Shown one piece after another: positions 24,265 to 37,689 of a DNA stretch of 64,000 nt. Made by a program: the position numbers and the translations under genes. The stretch covers positions 1-64,000 of the forward strand of contig RCTD01000012.1 in NCBI GenBank assembly GCA_014898415.1. Direction: 5' to 3'. The notes beneath the pieces are model-generated. The model saw nothing but the letters and a program-made list of their open reading frames with translations. It made no database searches and had not been told where the DNA came from. The stretch's first letter is position 1; each line of letters starts with the position of its first letter. The DNA comes from Stromatinia cepivora. Taxonomy: Eukaryota > Ascomycota > Leotiomycetes > Helotiales > Sclerotiniaceae.

Positions 24265-26379
24265 TCCGATGTATCACCAGTATACTCTCAAACTTAGACA
24301 TGCCATCGAAAGTAGCACTATCAGATTAGTGTGCCGACCGTCAATCTCATTGTGGCCTCCTTTCATCCTCGAATTTTATACAGGTTCACAATTTGCACAT
24401 CCTCATATACAGTGTCAACGTTCAGTCATTGTACCCCAATGTACCAAACACCTATACAGATTCTTATCTACGTTTGCGCCATTCGTAATGGCAACAATTA
24501 TCCTTCGAAATCATTCGCCGATCCTAGTGATGAATCTTCCGATCAACGGGTAGATCTCTGCATGCCGACATCACCCACTCCCAAAAGAATCCTTAACATG
24601 GTTTGTTTTGGAGTCAAGGTATCGAACTGCACACAATCTATCAGAAAAAGTCTTAAATTCTATGTGCTGGCAGAAATTCTCATTGGAGGAGAGACAGTCA
24701 TTAAGTCTTATGTTTCAGGAAGTTTGGTGGTGTATGATTTATTGTCCTACAACACGAAAATATTGTGACATCTCCGCTTTCAACGTCATCTCCAACTCTT
24801 ATATGTATTTCTTTCACAGATCAGTCTAATTCTGGCTTTATAGCTTTCTATTCAATTTTGTATATACTGCACACCTACGCCGCTGACTTTATCCCTGAAT
24901 ATTTACTTTCTGTGAGTCCGGTGCTCTATTAGAACGAGCAATCGAATGACATAAACAGCCTGAAATTAATTTCCATTCCTCATTGCATGGAGCAGCTACA
25001 ACTATTAGGGTAAACTGACAACAATCAATTCGCTTGTCATGTCTGAAGCGTTACCTTCGTGTTCTCCTTGTGAAATAAATCCAAAGAGAAAGTTTTCAAC
25101 AACTGTTAGATGGCAATAAATGGGATGCATGAGACCTATATTAATTAACATTTCTATCGCTAATTCTCGTAGTGAGTCTAGTTACACACAAAGAACCAAA
25201 TAGAGCCTCTTGCATGTTTGAAATTTTGATTCCTTAGCAGCCAAATTTACGAATATGTGTTAGACTTTCCTGCTAGGGGCGTTTAACCCTAACTGCCATT
25301 CCTTTTCCTTTCTGGTTTATCGCGCAAAGACGTGATTACCGCAAATTACCGATGCTGGTTTTCGGGCGAGCTACACACGTAATGCGCTTGGTGAATTATT
25401 TATGCTTTTTGCGTCGAGGAGCATAAAGTCTTTTTCGTCTGGGTGCCTCTTCTTGATACTCTTCTCTTCTTGAACGCATAATTGTATGCCATCCAAAAAA
25501 ATTAAGAGCAAAAAAGTAAAAGATTTTGATTATGAGAAACTTAAAAGCGGCTCTGTTTTTTACTAGTACGCTAATAACTAGGGGGGCGCCTAATACACGC
25601 TTAGGGCTGAGGCGTCATTACGATCGCTAAAGCCATAGAAACATTGCGTTTCTATGGAATATAAAGATTGAGTTGCAATATAATTTCAATGGACGAAAAC
25701 CCTAACATTGAATCAGGAAGAGGCGTATAGAGAGGTAAAGTTTCTTGTAATTTCCCCGCCTGTATATCATTAGGCACATTTGTGATTTAAATGACGGCAT
25801 TTGAATTCTTTTAGCACCGGTCTGTGCTAGTCAAAATCTTAGTTGCAGCCCAAATAGAAACCATTAATATACTAATAGCCATGTTTTCTCTATGCACCAT
25901 TTATTAATATCAAAGCAAAAGACTTGAAGTCATTGTCGTAGAAGCTCTGAAGACTCTCTGCCTAACATTTTTACAGCAACTCTCAGTACATATAGGGATC
26001 ATACACAACCACGCAGACATAACAGATACGTACGGGACATATAAATCTTCGAAAAGACCTGTTCAGCCCCGCCGCAAATCTTATGAAACTAATTTCCAGC
26101 GGAAATACTCGAAAAATGACTTATACACAACAAACAATGAGTGCTCAAAGCTCCTCTATATCTACTACAACACCTGCTTCAATGGTAACCAGTGGTAAGC
26201 CTAATCTGTTCGTTAATATCGCATCCCCTTAATTTCCAGTTTACGCCATTGATTAAATTTTATGCATACTATCAACTTCCTTGTACAACTTTGATTCTTT
26301 ATTTCCCTTTTTCAGATTTAGAATAAACTGACTCCTCGACATTATAGCCGCTACTTCACTTTCGTTCAAATTTGCTGGC
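24265..26379. other. Intergenic, 2.1 kb, no supported gene
   Basis: The first 500 bp may include a last exon of the preceding gene. On the minus strand near 25,400-25,480 a short frame ends in a very basic tail (APRRKRLYAPRRKKHK), without a traceable upstream exon. Nothing else recognised. Confidence 0.4.
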
Positions 26380-27749
26380 TTGAAGACTTCGGACTTAGGC
26401 TCCAAAACACGAGACTTGTCGAGTCAAAGCCTCTGTAGTCCTCCCGAAAAGAGTGTACTCCACCCTTTTTCCTCTAGCTCCGATTCTGGCGTTGTTTTGT
26501 GTTCGAAACTCTTCTACAAGAAATATGCAATGTGTAAAACTCTCGGCGAAGGCACCTATGGATGGATCTCCTCCATTGAAGAAAAAACCACAAAAAAGAA
26601 GTTCGCTGTCAAGATAGAAAAGATAAATCCAATGGAGACGTTGCAGCATGAGTGGGAATTGCAACGACATCTGAATCACCCATCGATTGTTCGGGTGTAT
26701 GACTACTACGAGGGTCAAACAGCAAAGAACGAGGGTGGCAGAATGGTTATGGAGTTGGGAGAGAAGAATATGCTCGACATATTGGGTGCTAATGGCAAAT
26801 GGTACATCGAAGAAGCCCCTATGAAGGCGTACTTCAAGGATGTCCTACTCGGCCTTCAATATTTGGTAGGTACCAACTCTGAACTAGAGATGATATATCC
26901 TCAAATGAGGATAATGGCAGTTGTTAAGATTATTAACAGAAGTCTCAAAACATCGTCCATCGCGACATAAAACTAGAAAACATACTCCTTGGGTGCGACT
27001 CGGAAAGGCGTATGAAGCTCACAGATTTCGGCTTTTCACAAAAGTTGGAACCAGGCCAAAGGATTTGCAAGTTTACTGGGTGCGTATGAGGTGCTATGTG
27101 AGGTATTTAGAAGATTTTGCTAATCGTATTATAGAAAAGGAACTCTTCCTTGTAGGTTCTCGCTCCGTCCCATGGTGTTCAAAACTTTGTGATACGGTCC
27201 ACATTTGAAACTTCTTGATATTTGGACAAGCGCAAATATTTGAGAATATCTTGGTGATATTGACAGATACAAGTTTCTCGAGTTGATTCAATATTTGTTG
27301 AAATGAAGCGCGACACATTGAAAAACCACGCTGTTTACCCCATCGTGTACTTCTGCATTTATTGGTCTCCGATTTGGATTCCAGGGTTACTGTCGGGAAA
27401 CTTGCTAACTTGCTTAGATAATGCACCGGAATGCTTCGCAAAGGACGCCAAGATCATTGGCATAGGACTTGAGGTCGATATCTGGGCGGCAGGGGTGCTC
27501 CTGTTTGAATGCTTGAAAGGGTACCCTCCCTTTAGCGGTGATGAGGAGGATGGCCAAAAGGGATTTAGAAAAATAAAGCAGAGAATCAAAGAGTATAGAT
27601 TCATAGATGCACCGTCAGCGAACCCACCGAAGGTGAGCCGAGAGGCGGAAGATTTAATCATGGGGATGCTGAAATTCAACTTTAACGAACGATGGACAGT
27701 CGAGCAGTGTCTTGAACACCCCTGGATTACTGGCCACCCGCCCTTATAA
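26380..27749 (+). CDS. Ser/Thr protein kinase, activation segment unresolved
   Basis: Exon 1 (26,380-26,865) carries the Gly-rich loop GEGTYGWI, the catalytic Lys in FAVKIEK and a helix-C Glu (QHEWELQRHL). The intron 26,866-26,939 joins GLQYL to KSQNIVHRDIKLENILL, the HRD catalytic loop, followed by LTDFGFSQKL (DFG). A downstream block from about 27,418 holds APECF (the APE motif), EVDIWAAGVLLFECLKGYPPF and the C-lobe through HPWITGHPPL. It is a CAMK-like kinase fold. Between 27,076 and 27,417 I could not find a splice path that keeps frame: the good acceptor at 27,417 (branch CTAAC, TTAG) has phase 1, while donors after KFTG give phase 2 or 0. Either a small exon is missed or the gene is damaged between DFG and APE. 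Confidence 0.7.
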
Positions 27750-30612
27750 ATATAACGAAATCCTTTTATGGTTGGAGTTTGGAAATGGACGAATTCAACA
27801 TGCGCGGCAGTCGTTCAAGTCTGAGATGTCGCTGGAGTTTAGAAAATTGTAGGATACAAAGCGGATTATAGTATGGCAAATGGCCAACGAAGTAATTTAC
27901 TTTGGGTTTGGGATTATGATCTCTGTCGAATGTTATTACATTTTTTGGAATGATGTGGTTTGGCAAAATAAGAGCTGGATGACTTTTGTGTATCATAGTT
28001 CGACGCGCATATCGCTAGATATTCAACATTGGAAAAGGCAATTTGGAAGAACCAGGCTATAGATGAAGATTGACAAGTGATTTGGTGTGCCTGTTCAATA
28101 CTTGAGAAAAGAAAACTCTGAAAGCTCTGACATTACAGTTGCATACACTCGCTGCAATCGACGCCTTCACTATGATTGGATATTTCCGGTGTGTAATTTT
28201 GATATTTGTGCTTAGGAGGACCAACCCAAGCATAAATGAATGGAGCTAACAACGGCATCTATCACACTCGAGCATTAGTTGTGATGCTCTGTTTTGTCCC
28301 GTATGATGCAAAGGCAATGGCGCGGCTCAACTTTGCGAAGTATGGAATAAAACCCCGCCGAAAGATCGTGGAAGCAACTCAAGAGCCGCATCAGAAATTT
28401 GTGCAGCTCAAATAATTTAGGGAAGGCAGCGATGGCGGTGACTGTCCAAGCAACGCGAGTGAAATTCAAGACTTTTGCGGTAAGCAAACGAAATGAATCG
28501 TATCAAATCCTACTCTCACAGACACGCGAAGCTGATGAAAACTGAGCACCGCACTAGCGGATCATGTGTTGGTATGCTGAGATTGTACAGTTCAAAGATG
28601 AATACAACCAAAATTGAACGACAAATCTCCAGGTAAATTGCGTGATAGTGATGAAATGCCATCCATTGCTCGCCATCTTGTTAAGAATCAATAACGTCTG
28701 CCCTCGATCGATCTATCGAAGTGTCTTTCCTCCAGCGCTAGCACGATAGACGCCTAGAAGGACTCCCTCAAGAAATTTATCGCCGCATATGACCCCTTTC
28801 AATCGGGAAAGAAGTTTAGTCTTACGAGGAACTCGAATATTCTAAATCGTTTAAGGAAAAGTGAATCTCAGGAGGACGCTTGAGTTTAACTGTGCGAGAC
28901 AAGGAAATATAATTCTTTGCCGGGATTGACACAAAAATTTTGCAAAGCATGGTAATTATCTTGGAAGATAGAAGAGTGTAGACGTGGTTGACAGATGGCG
29001 AAATAGCTCTGTTAAAAGAAAGTCTAACATGTGGTGATGATATTTAGGTAATGGATGCCTTTGGTCCATTCTCCTGGAATTTTTGCAGACAGCCGTTCAG
29101 GACCGCATACAATGCAAGAATGGATTATTCCAGAGCCAAGTTTAGGAGAGAGTCATGACATGGCAATCGTAGATTTCATCAATGAAAAGAAAATTAATCC
29201 AGGAATATACGGAGGGCTAAAGAAGACACACTCTGCATTGGTTGACCCTTGACATCCAAACACAGTCGGTGATTGTGTGATGCAAAATATTTCGTTCAAG
29301 CGGCTCTCTAAATTATAACTTGAGAGGATCTCGACGTTGGATTCGTTGCACTTCGCAGTTTCTACTATGAATAGATCCAAATAGAAAAGTCCAAAAGATT
29401 TAGTGAGTGTGTCTACCATCCTGTAGCTAGTTTCTTCAGATCGAACCGAGATCAAGGGCGCAGTATAATCAACATCTTTGGAGTAGTTCTGGTGCATCTC
29501 GCAAATGGCTCTAATTATAGATCAAGATCGAGAGTGAGAAGAGATGTGGCCCAGTCCTCCCCGCCGAAACCTACCATGCAGCTGGTAATGGATTTATTCG
29601 CTGACATGCTTTGCTTTCCACAATCTGATCCTCTCGGATGTTGAACGAGCCACGAGGTAGGTGTGTGGCGTAAGTTGACAGCTGAAAGGATATCTCTGGA
29701 GTAAGAGAGCAAAAGAATCCCAACCAAAACGTGCTAATTGACATCTCGGATTCCTCCAACTTTCATCAGAAAGCGACCAACAAAAGAATTTCCGAATTTC
29801 TGGTGATATCCGGCTCTAACTATCTATCTGCAAGTCACTCTCTCTAAACATACTGGAACAACATATAAAGATTTGGAAGGGGATAATCTGCAGCGATAGA
29901 ATATCTCACCGCCTTCCAAAATAGGATTGTCACTCGCGCACAAACAACAAAACCCCCTTCATTTGACAAACCACCCCCCTTCGTACCTCCTCGTACCTAC
30001 TTTTATATATAAAATCTACATTTACATACATTTAGAATATTAAAAACCTTCGAAGTCTGTACCTAAAATTCAGCTGATAGATATTCATTCATGCCCATCC
30101 AAGTAAATATGACTCAAACAAAAATTTCAATCATTTCGTCTGACATTTTCCATTTTTAACTTCATTTCTTGGTTCATGTTGCTTTGCAGTGGAACATAGC
30201 CGCGGTTCCAACATGATCTTTAAATGTTGATTGGCTGTATAATACCATAAGTTTCTCAATATGCGGGGCAAAAAGGTAAGGCTCTCAGTTGCCTGACATC
30301 CACTGAACATCGGACGGCAAAAATGAGTGTCGGGCAATGGAGAGAAATATAAGGGATTTAACGCGAACTTCTCATTTCTTCCATCTTCCCTTTTCATTTC
30401 TCTTCTCTTCTCTTCTGCCCCATAACACTACTTTTAATACCTCTCTCTCTCTCTCTACTTGAGTATCCTGGTTGTAATTCAGTCAAGTTTCTATAGCTGA
30501 ATGCCCAGCCAAATCCCCAGCCAAATCCCCAGCCAAATCCCCACTCTACGATCGACTGGTTAGTGATTGCCAACTCACGCGTCGACAACAAAACCTAGAA
30601 AATCGGGCAAAA
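27750..30612. other. Intergenic, 2.9 kb, no supported gene
   Basis: Scattered frames of 60-114 codons on both strands show no domain or splice structure. A 12-bp repeat lies at 30,504-30,542 near the 3' end. A pyrimidine-rich tract at about 30,395-30,460 probably belongs to the promoter or 5' UTR of the following gene. Confidence 0.45.
30504..30542 (+). repeat. 12-bp tandem repeat, three copies
   Basis: Three copies of CCCAGCCAAATC lie about 70 bp before the ATG of the DUF4139 gene, in its likely 5' UTR or core promoter. Confidence 0.75.
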
Positions 30613-33160
30613 ATGTCAGCCAAACAAGAATTTCGCATTCGAGATTTGAGCACTCGAAGTGTTCTGATCTTTCCCACTAGAGCTCAAATTGTTCGTGATA
30701 TCAGGGACATCACATTACAGGTCAGAAAATCAATTATTTATCGTGATCCTCCATATTGACGGGTTTTAGACTGGAACCAATCAGATCATCATCGATGGAC
30801 TTGCTCCAACTATCGATGAACATTCCATCAAAGTCGAAGGAAATGGTTCTGCCACCATCACTGAAGTATCCGTTGATCTCCTTCCTAACCGTGAAGTTTA
30901 CGAAGAAGTTTATTCATCCGATTCTGAGCTTGAGGAAGAGACCGATGATGATTCCTCCGACTCTGAGGATGAATCTATGAAGCTTGTCGATACCAAAATC
31001 AAGCAAGTGAATCGTTTGCTAGCTCAAGAGGCTGAAAAGATCAACTCTGTTGCAAGTCGTCTAAAGATTTGTGAGGATTATGGTGCCACCGTTCGTGATA
31101 ATCCTCCTTCGCCTGAGCAATTCGAGAAACTCATCAAAGCATATCGAGATGAACGTGAGAAGATTTATGTTGAGCATGTAGCTGCAACTGCTGCCTTGGA
31201 GGTTACGCAGGATGAAATTGTCAGATTAAGGAAAGAGAAGAACAAATTAACGAAAGCACGAACGAAGGCACAACGGAAAGCGTTTAAGCAGAAGATCAAG
31301 CTTCAAGCGACCAAATCTCGAAAGAATGCCGAGTCAGCAAAGGAGAAAATGCGAATTAAATCGGAACGAAGTTTGTTCTGGCCAAAGAAGGTTTACCGCG
31401 TCACAATTAGTATCGAGCCTACGAGCTCTGCTATGACATCTGGATCATCCCGTCCTAGCTCGGTAGCAAGTGACATGACGGTCAATAACTACCAAGTCTC
31501 CAGTCGACGAGCTACGGATATTATTAGCCTCTCCATTTCCTACATCACCTATGAAGTGTCTTGGTCTCCGCGCTACGATCTCAGCCTCAATACATTGACT
31601 AGCACGGGCGTATTGGAATATGCGGCCGAGCTAAAGAATATGACATCGGAAACATGGCGCGATGCTAAAGTTCTTCTCTCAACCTCGCAAACATCCATTA
31701 CTAGTTTTAATGAATCGATACCTACCTTGCCACCATGGAACGTGCGATTATTGAAGGGAGGAAGTAGAAATGCCGAAGCCGCTCTTTTCAGCACCAGTGA
31801 GATCGCAGCCAAGAGAACGGAGTGGGCTGATAAGAATAACCAACATCTTCAACAGCCTCGATATCTTCTCTTTGGATTTGACCCGACCAATAATTTATTC
31901 GCCAATAAAGGTGGATTTGTGGGTAACAGTCTGTTTGGAAACGCCCCAGACCAAACCAAATCAAGTCTGTTCCCACAGCCAACCGCATTCGGGACCGCTA
32001 CATCATCCCAGGGGCCGAATGCTAGTGCCCTGTTCGGGTCCACTGCCTCGTTCCAAAATCCTGCCCCTGCTGGTGGGTTATTCGGAGCCCCTGGACCATC
32101 CCAAAATCCCGTTTCCAGCGGTGGATTATTCGGATCCTTACGTCCAACTCCGGCGCAGAATCATGAACCTGTTGCTGAGAACCCCACTACTCAGCCAGTT
32201 CAAGGTAATTCTCTCTTTGGGAGTGCTCAATCCCACATACATCAAGAACACAGCGTAAATGTTTCCGCGCCTGGATCAGATATAGGTGATTCTACAGTGG
32301 CAGTCGAAGCTCCACTCGTTCAACGCCTCCTCTCACCAAAACCTACCCTCACATTCGAAGAAGGAGCTTGGGAAGAGTCTGGCATGTCTACCACCTATGA
32401 TCTACCTGGACTTAAAACACTTATGCCTTCAAACTCAGTTCTTAAACACAAGATTGCCAAGATTGAGTTCAAGAATATCGGATTTGAACATGTAGTTATA
32501 CCCAAGCTCCGGACTGTCGCATTCCTCAAAGCCAAATTACGTAATTCATCGAAAATTCCCTTGTTGGCAGGCCCGGTGGGGTTAAATTTGGATGGCAGTT
32601 TTCTGGGGCAAGCTATTTTCCCAAGATGTTCTGTCGGTGAGAGTCTTAGCTTGAATCTGGGTGTAGATCCAGCTATCAAAGTGGTTTATAACAAGCCCGA
32701 GGTGCGACGTTCCCAAAGTGGGATCTTCTCAAAGGAAGATAGTAATGTCTTTTTACGTTCATTGTCCTTGCGCAATACGAGGCTTCAACGAGGTGTAAGT
32801 TTATTGGTTATGGATCAGGTGCCCGTCTCCGAGGAAGAGAGACTTCGAGTCGAGGTTTTAGTCCCGCGAGGCTTGAAACCTGACGGCGATAGAATTCCTA
32901 CAGGGCTGAACTTGGATGATGAGATGCTTCAGGGAGGTCGGGAACGGGAGAGAGATAGGGACAGGGAGAGAATTTCTAGCAGTGGGGGCGAGATTGTACG
33001 GAGAAGTAAGAAAGCCGATGCATGGGGAACGGCCGATGCAGAATTAAAGAAGAGTGGAGAGGTCATTTGGAACGTAAGGTTGGCACCGGGAGCGGGAGTT
33101 AAGTTGGTGTTGCAATATGAGGCTGGATTTCCAAGCGGGGAGACGGTGGTTAATGCATAA
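30613..33160 (+). CDS. DUF4139 (mucoidy-inhibitor-A-like) protein with LFG repeats
   Basis: Exon 1 (30,613-30,720) ends RDIRDITLQ; the intron 30,721-30,769 is 49 bp; exon 2 (30,770-33,160) starts TGTNQIIIDGL, giving 832 residues. The N-terminal domain, an acidic strip (SELEEETDDDSSDSEDES), a coiled coil of about 130 residues rich in Lys/Glu/Gln, the ISYITYEVSWSPRYDLSL block and the C-terminal GEVIWNVRLAPG...YEAGFPSG match the fungal/metazoan DUF4140-DUF4139 family (F37C4.5-like), whose biochemical role is unknown. Inserted in the DUF4139 half, about residues 385-505, is a low-complexity segment with repeated LFG units (NSLFG, SALFG, GGLFG twice, NSLFG), reminiscent of FG nucleoporins. A second low-complexity RERERDRDRER stretch lies near the C-terminus. 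Confidence 0.88.
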
Positions 33161-34770
33161 GTGTCAGGATACGGCTATGCGGATGTGTTAGATATGGCGG
33201 AAGCTTGTTACGATTAGGATATAGTAGTAGATTGTGTAGGTAGCAATTTTATGTCGTTCTCTAGATGTATTCTTCCTCAACGACACTCTGTTCATCGGTC
33301 GTAATATGCTTCAAACATCCCGTCAATGAGGCAGGACAGGATTCCTGGAGTCAGGTTAAAAAATCTTGGCGAAACAAAACGACAGAAACAAGCATGGTTC
33401 TACCGCTACTGTTGAAGTTACAAGATCCTCGGATATGTTTACTACCGGGTACAAAATATCCGTATTACAAATGGAAAACAGATTGGACTTCAGTGCAACG
33501 GCTCAGCCTCAACGAGCAGCGCTATCGGAGAATGGTAAAAGCGGGAGTTCGGACAGTAAACTCAATACTCTTCCCCATCCATGCCTTGCAGAACCTCTAT
33601 GTAGTGAGGTACACATATTTGCTTGGCACATTACAATATTTTTGCTTTCTACAGCTTCAAAGGCAGGGCGGCTTGTTTACAAGATGTTTTGAGATAAGGA
33701 AATGCCGATATAATCAAATTTTGAGAGCGGCATGCTAGCCGTTTTCTTCATGATGAGATGACGCACAGCCATGGAAAGTTCCTGTATTTGATGAGCATCG
33801 AAGAACCAACGATTGTTAATCCGCTCCTTTTTTTGATGATTGAGCTTGTCAACAATGAAGATGTCGAATTGCCGCGGTAAGGAGACTCAAGTTAAGTAGA
33901 GCAAAGAAAAGTAGAATTCACAACTAAGAGTACAAGCCGAATTTTGAGTTGATGCAGTATAGGCAGGAACACGGGAATCATTGAGAATTTTTGTCACGAC
34001 AATCAATGGCAAAAGAAATATCATCGCCATCAAAGGTCCTCTCTGAGATGTGAGTCACTGAGTCTCCTCCTATAATCCCGAGCACGTTATTTTTTTCCCA
34101 GTCTGTAGTGATTCTAATTCTCATGGATATCCGGTCACGCGATATACAAGTGAGGCTGAGATGCTTTCTCCCAAGAAAAAAATGAACGACTGCAAGTATT
34201 ACATTCCTGCGCCACCCTATTCAAGCTTTGCGGGAGTTGCAGCGTGGTAAATCAGCTACAATATAAAATTCCCCGGCAATGTACAATAGCACTCGTTGGT
34301 TACAGCGTGGCTGATATGAAAAGAATGATATCCGGTAACAAGGAGATATTAGGAGTGCCCATTTCAAATCAGGAATACGCAATCATAGATGATCTACAAG
34401 GTATGCGATAATCATGCATCGAATTGCTATATAACAATAGATCCGTGTTTCGTAGTTCATCTGAGCCATGGATATTGAAGCATAGAAATCTGAAGACGAT
34501 CATTCCAGCCCTGGATGTAATGGAATACACTGCTGATATACCACCACCGACAGACACTCTTTGATATTTCACCTCAGCTTGGTGTTACTTTACGTAGTCT
34601 CCAGAAATCATGAAACATCGATTGAGAAGATATCTTTGTCTTTGGACGAACCAGAACTTTCATGCCCCGAAGGGACGAAACAATAACATGCTCGACACAA
34701 ACTTCCATGGAGGCGAAACGCATGGTACTTCATGATCGGTGTCGAACAATAGTGACATGGTTCTCCAGCT
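33161..34770. other. Intergenic, no supported gene
   Basis: Frames at 33,265-33,738 (+) overlap each other and lack any domain; they follow directly on the DUF4139 gene and probably include its 3' UTR. A minus-strand frame at 34,608-34,790 with a CHYC and a CRAC pair has no clear start or partner exon. Confidence 0.4.
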
Positions 34771-35310
34771 CTAAATAAAGTTCCGAACAAGCTTTTGATT
34801 CAAATCAACATCATACTTGAGCTTGCGCAGCCATTCCAATTGCGGACTAAATTTGTGTTGTTTCGATGGGTAGACGTGTTTGACGCAAAGATGCGTGAGA
34901 TGCACCCCCAGGCTTGAAAGTTTGATCTCATCCCATCTTGAATGATCTGCCTCTACAGATTCAGATCCCTCGGCTGAGTTAGGGATACGCATGTTAATAT
35001 GATGGCCATTTTTTGGTGGTTTTGGGGAATATTTAGAGACGGTAATGGTTTGAGAACACTCTGGTGAGGTGGTGGCCTGTCCGTACTTCCGAGGCGCACG
35101 CACAAGGTACCTAGTCACCACACTGGTGACACGGGTTAATTCTAAGAAAGCTACTTTTGAAATAAAATCCTGAAGGCATGGTATCAACTGTACGAATCCG
35201 GAGAAGGGAAGGATTGGGAGGAATAATAGAGTTGAGAATGTACATAATATCGTCGAGGAGGATTGTTTGTGCACAACTTCAAAATCAAGTAAGCAAGCTA
35301 GACAAGCCAT
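34771..35310 (-). CDS. Hypothetical protein, uncertain
   Basis: A minus-strand frame of 179 residues from the ATG at 35,310. The N-terminal 50 residues are hydrophobic (MACLACLLDF..., STLLFLPILPFSGFV) and could be a signal anchor; the C-terminal half is polar and ends DVDLNQKLVRNFI. No family recognised. Another minus-strand frame starting MAIPPLKLETAWYEYCDL at 35,670 could be an upstream exon, but no junction was convincing. Confidence 0.35.
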   Translation of the reverse strand: MACLACLLDFEVVHKQSSSTILCTFSTLLFLPILPFSGFVQLIPCLQDFISKVAFLELTRVTSVVTRYLVRAPRKYGQATTSPECSQTITVSKYSPKPPKNGHHINMRIPNSAEGSESVEADHSRWDEIKLSSLGVHLTHLCVKHVYPSKQHKFSPQLEWLRKLKYDVDLNQKLVRNFI

Positions 35311-37689
35311 AAACAATGCAAATTAAAAATCACGAGCGAAATACCACCATGGTACATTCCTTAAGCTTGTTCTTATAAGTACTAGGATTTACCGAGTTAT
35401 GTAAAATCTCTTTCTCAATATGATGCTGTGCAGCGGAAGAAGGAGGGGAAATGGGAAACGGGGTGAAATGTCACATCGAGCGGACGCTAGCATTATGTTT
35501 CTATTCATGAAGAAAAAATGTGAGGGAAAAAAATCTTTTTTTAATCTAGTTAACGCGAACATGAAGCATTTCCAATGCGCTCCGATCAGATGATTGGTGG
35601 CCGAAAGCTGACGTTTCAGATCACAGTACTCGTACCAAGCGGTTTCAAGCTTGAGTGGCGGGATTGCCATCCTATAGACTTAATTCGTCAACCGATGAGA
35701 TCTGATGTTCTTGGTCTCCTATGGAAAATTACTGGCTGCTAGGTCGCTGCCATGCAGAATACCCATCAAGAGGTAATGGTATATGAAGCGCCAAAAATTT
35801 TAAGGTGTGATGAAGGGGGTACGCGAGGGTGATGAGACGACACGAGTACCGATCGTTCTGTAAAGCACAATAATACAGTTCTGAAGGATGACACGTTCTG
35901 CTTTGTATACACTATAAAGACTTTAAAATTCCTTCCACGGCAAAAAGAATCGAGTCGATACAAATAATGTTCTAGATCTAATCCACGGCAATGACGTGAG
36001 GATCAAGTTTCTATCGTAGTCCTAAATTTCGAAACATTGTACAATCACATCAAAATAACCCGAGAATCAAGAGACGCATTCGGGTCTATTAGATAATGAT
36101 AAGCGCTCTCATCAATTTGCTTCCATCTAAAAATTAAGGATGGAGTTGGTTCGAAAAGCTTAGCATTAAATGTTGGCAGCTAGGTACTCATTTGATCGCC
36201 CCGAAGACATAGCCAAACCTGTATATCATTACGGAAGAGGACTGAAAAATGGGTTTGACCAAATGAAAAGTTATATGAAGGCAGGAATGATCAGTTGCTC
36301 GGCATTCAATATGATACTGATGTGAGGATAATCGCAGAGGTTTATTCAGGCTTATAGGAGAATGATTGATTCGAACAAATGACCCATCTCTTGGTATTAG
36401 AATTCAATGCTCTATAATACCCCAATCAGAAATGACTTTGGGAAAATAAATTCTAAGTTGGAATTCAAACATCGGGATCTTACATGATGATCCACTGCTG
36501 GTTGTGCTTTCCAATGAATCCTTCCAATATTACTGGCTATTAAAGTTCCCCATTTAACAATCTGCCCTATTTTCAGGGGAAATTGTGCCAAGCCTGTAAC
36601 CAATTGATGGGCCCCAAGCCATCCATCGCCAAACAAGTCCTTTCATATTTCATATCTGTTTTGTATTGAAGAATGAATGAATGGGTCCATCTTCCCTCAT
36701 AAAGTTTGGGTGTAGTTATTCTAGTGTGAACATCAGATCAGCCTGAAAGCTTCGCCAATATCTTATAGAAAAAAACAAAAGACAAAAGCCACTGAGCACG
36801 AATAGAAGAGGCTAATGATTCTATAACTTTGGAATGATACTTGTATTTTCATGATAATGCCAAGCTTCAGGACCTTTTATCCTTCTACCTCTTTGTACCA
36901 TTTTGTCCGAGGTATTTGAGTCTACCATATCGTAAATTTTCACGGGTCTTCATACGCGATCTAATTATTGAGCTGCCTTAAATTCAACAACCTCGCCTGA
37001 TTCAGATTTGACTAGGTAAGAGACAAGTATAGACATTTTTGCCCGTACCTTTCTTACAGCCTCCCACTTCCACAACCCCATACCCTTAAAATCTTTTTTC
37101 TAATGCAAAAGTTCCCGCACCAAAAACAAGGTCAATGGAAGTCTCGTCGTCAATCTTAAAGCACAGACAACGCCATGAAGTCCAGAAAAAGATCAAACAC
37201 GCATGTCCCCGGTTACTCAAGACGTTAGGGACTATTCCTCAATAAGTATCATTCTCCACCAGTATGCCGCAGCTTGTGTCTGGCATACAGCTTTGGCGTT
37301 TGAACCTTGTCTTCAAACTTGCATATCAAGTGGTCTAAAGCTTCATGCGTAATCACCATATTTCTTCTATTTATTCTTTGTGAAAAGCCGCGTGTTTTCG
37401 TTTTAGTTTCCATACTCTTTCTATCTCCATTTCCATACCCTAGACACTCCAGGGTCTTTCCTTTTTTTTGTAGCTAGATTTCCAGTCATCGTTCATATAT
37501 CTTTTTACATTTCCTTTATAATAATATTGGGGCCGGCATCCCTTTTTCTTTCCCAGTTCATATTTTTCAGCAATCTTCATTTCTCTTGTGGTCTGGTTTA
37601 TCTCAAGCAATAGTCTTTCATTCAAACAAGCCGACTACCCTTTCTTTTCACAGTACAACCACCTGGTGTGGCGCTATCAATCATTCAAA
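35311..37689. other. Intergenic, 2.4 kb
   Basis: Largely featureless. On the minus strand 36,636-36,490 a short exon-like frame (GWLGAHQLVTGLAQFP) is followed by a GTAAGA donor-like site, but no neighbouring exons could be joined. The last 300 bp are T/C-rich and likely hold the promoter and 5' UTR of the aspartic protease gene; the frame stays open upstream of its ATG by 34 codons. Confidence 0.4.
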
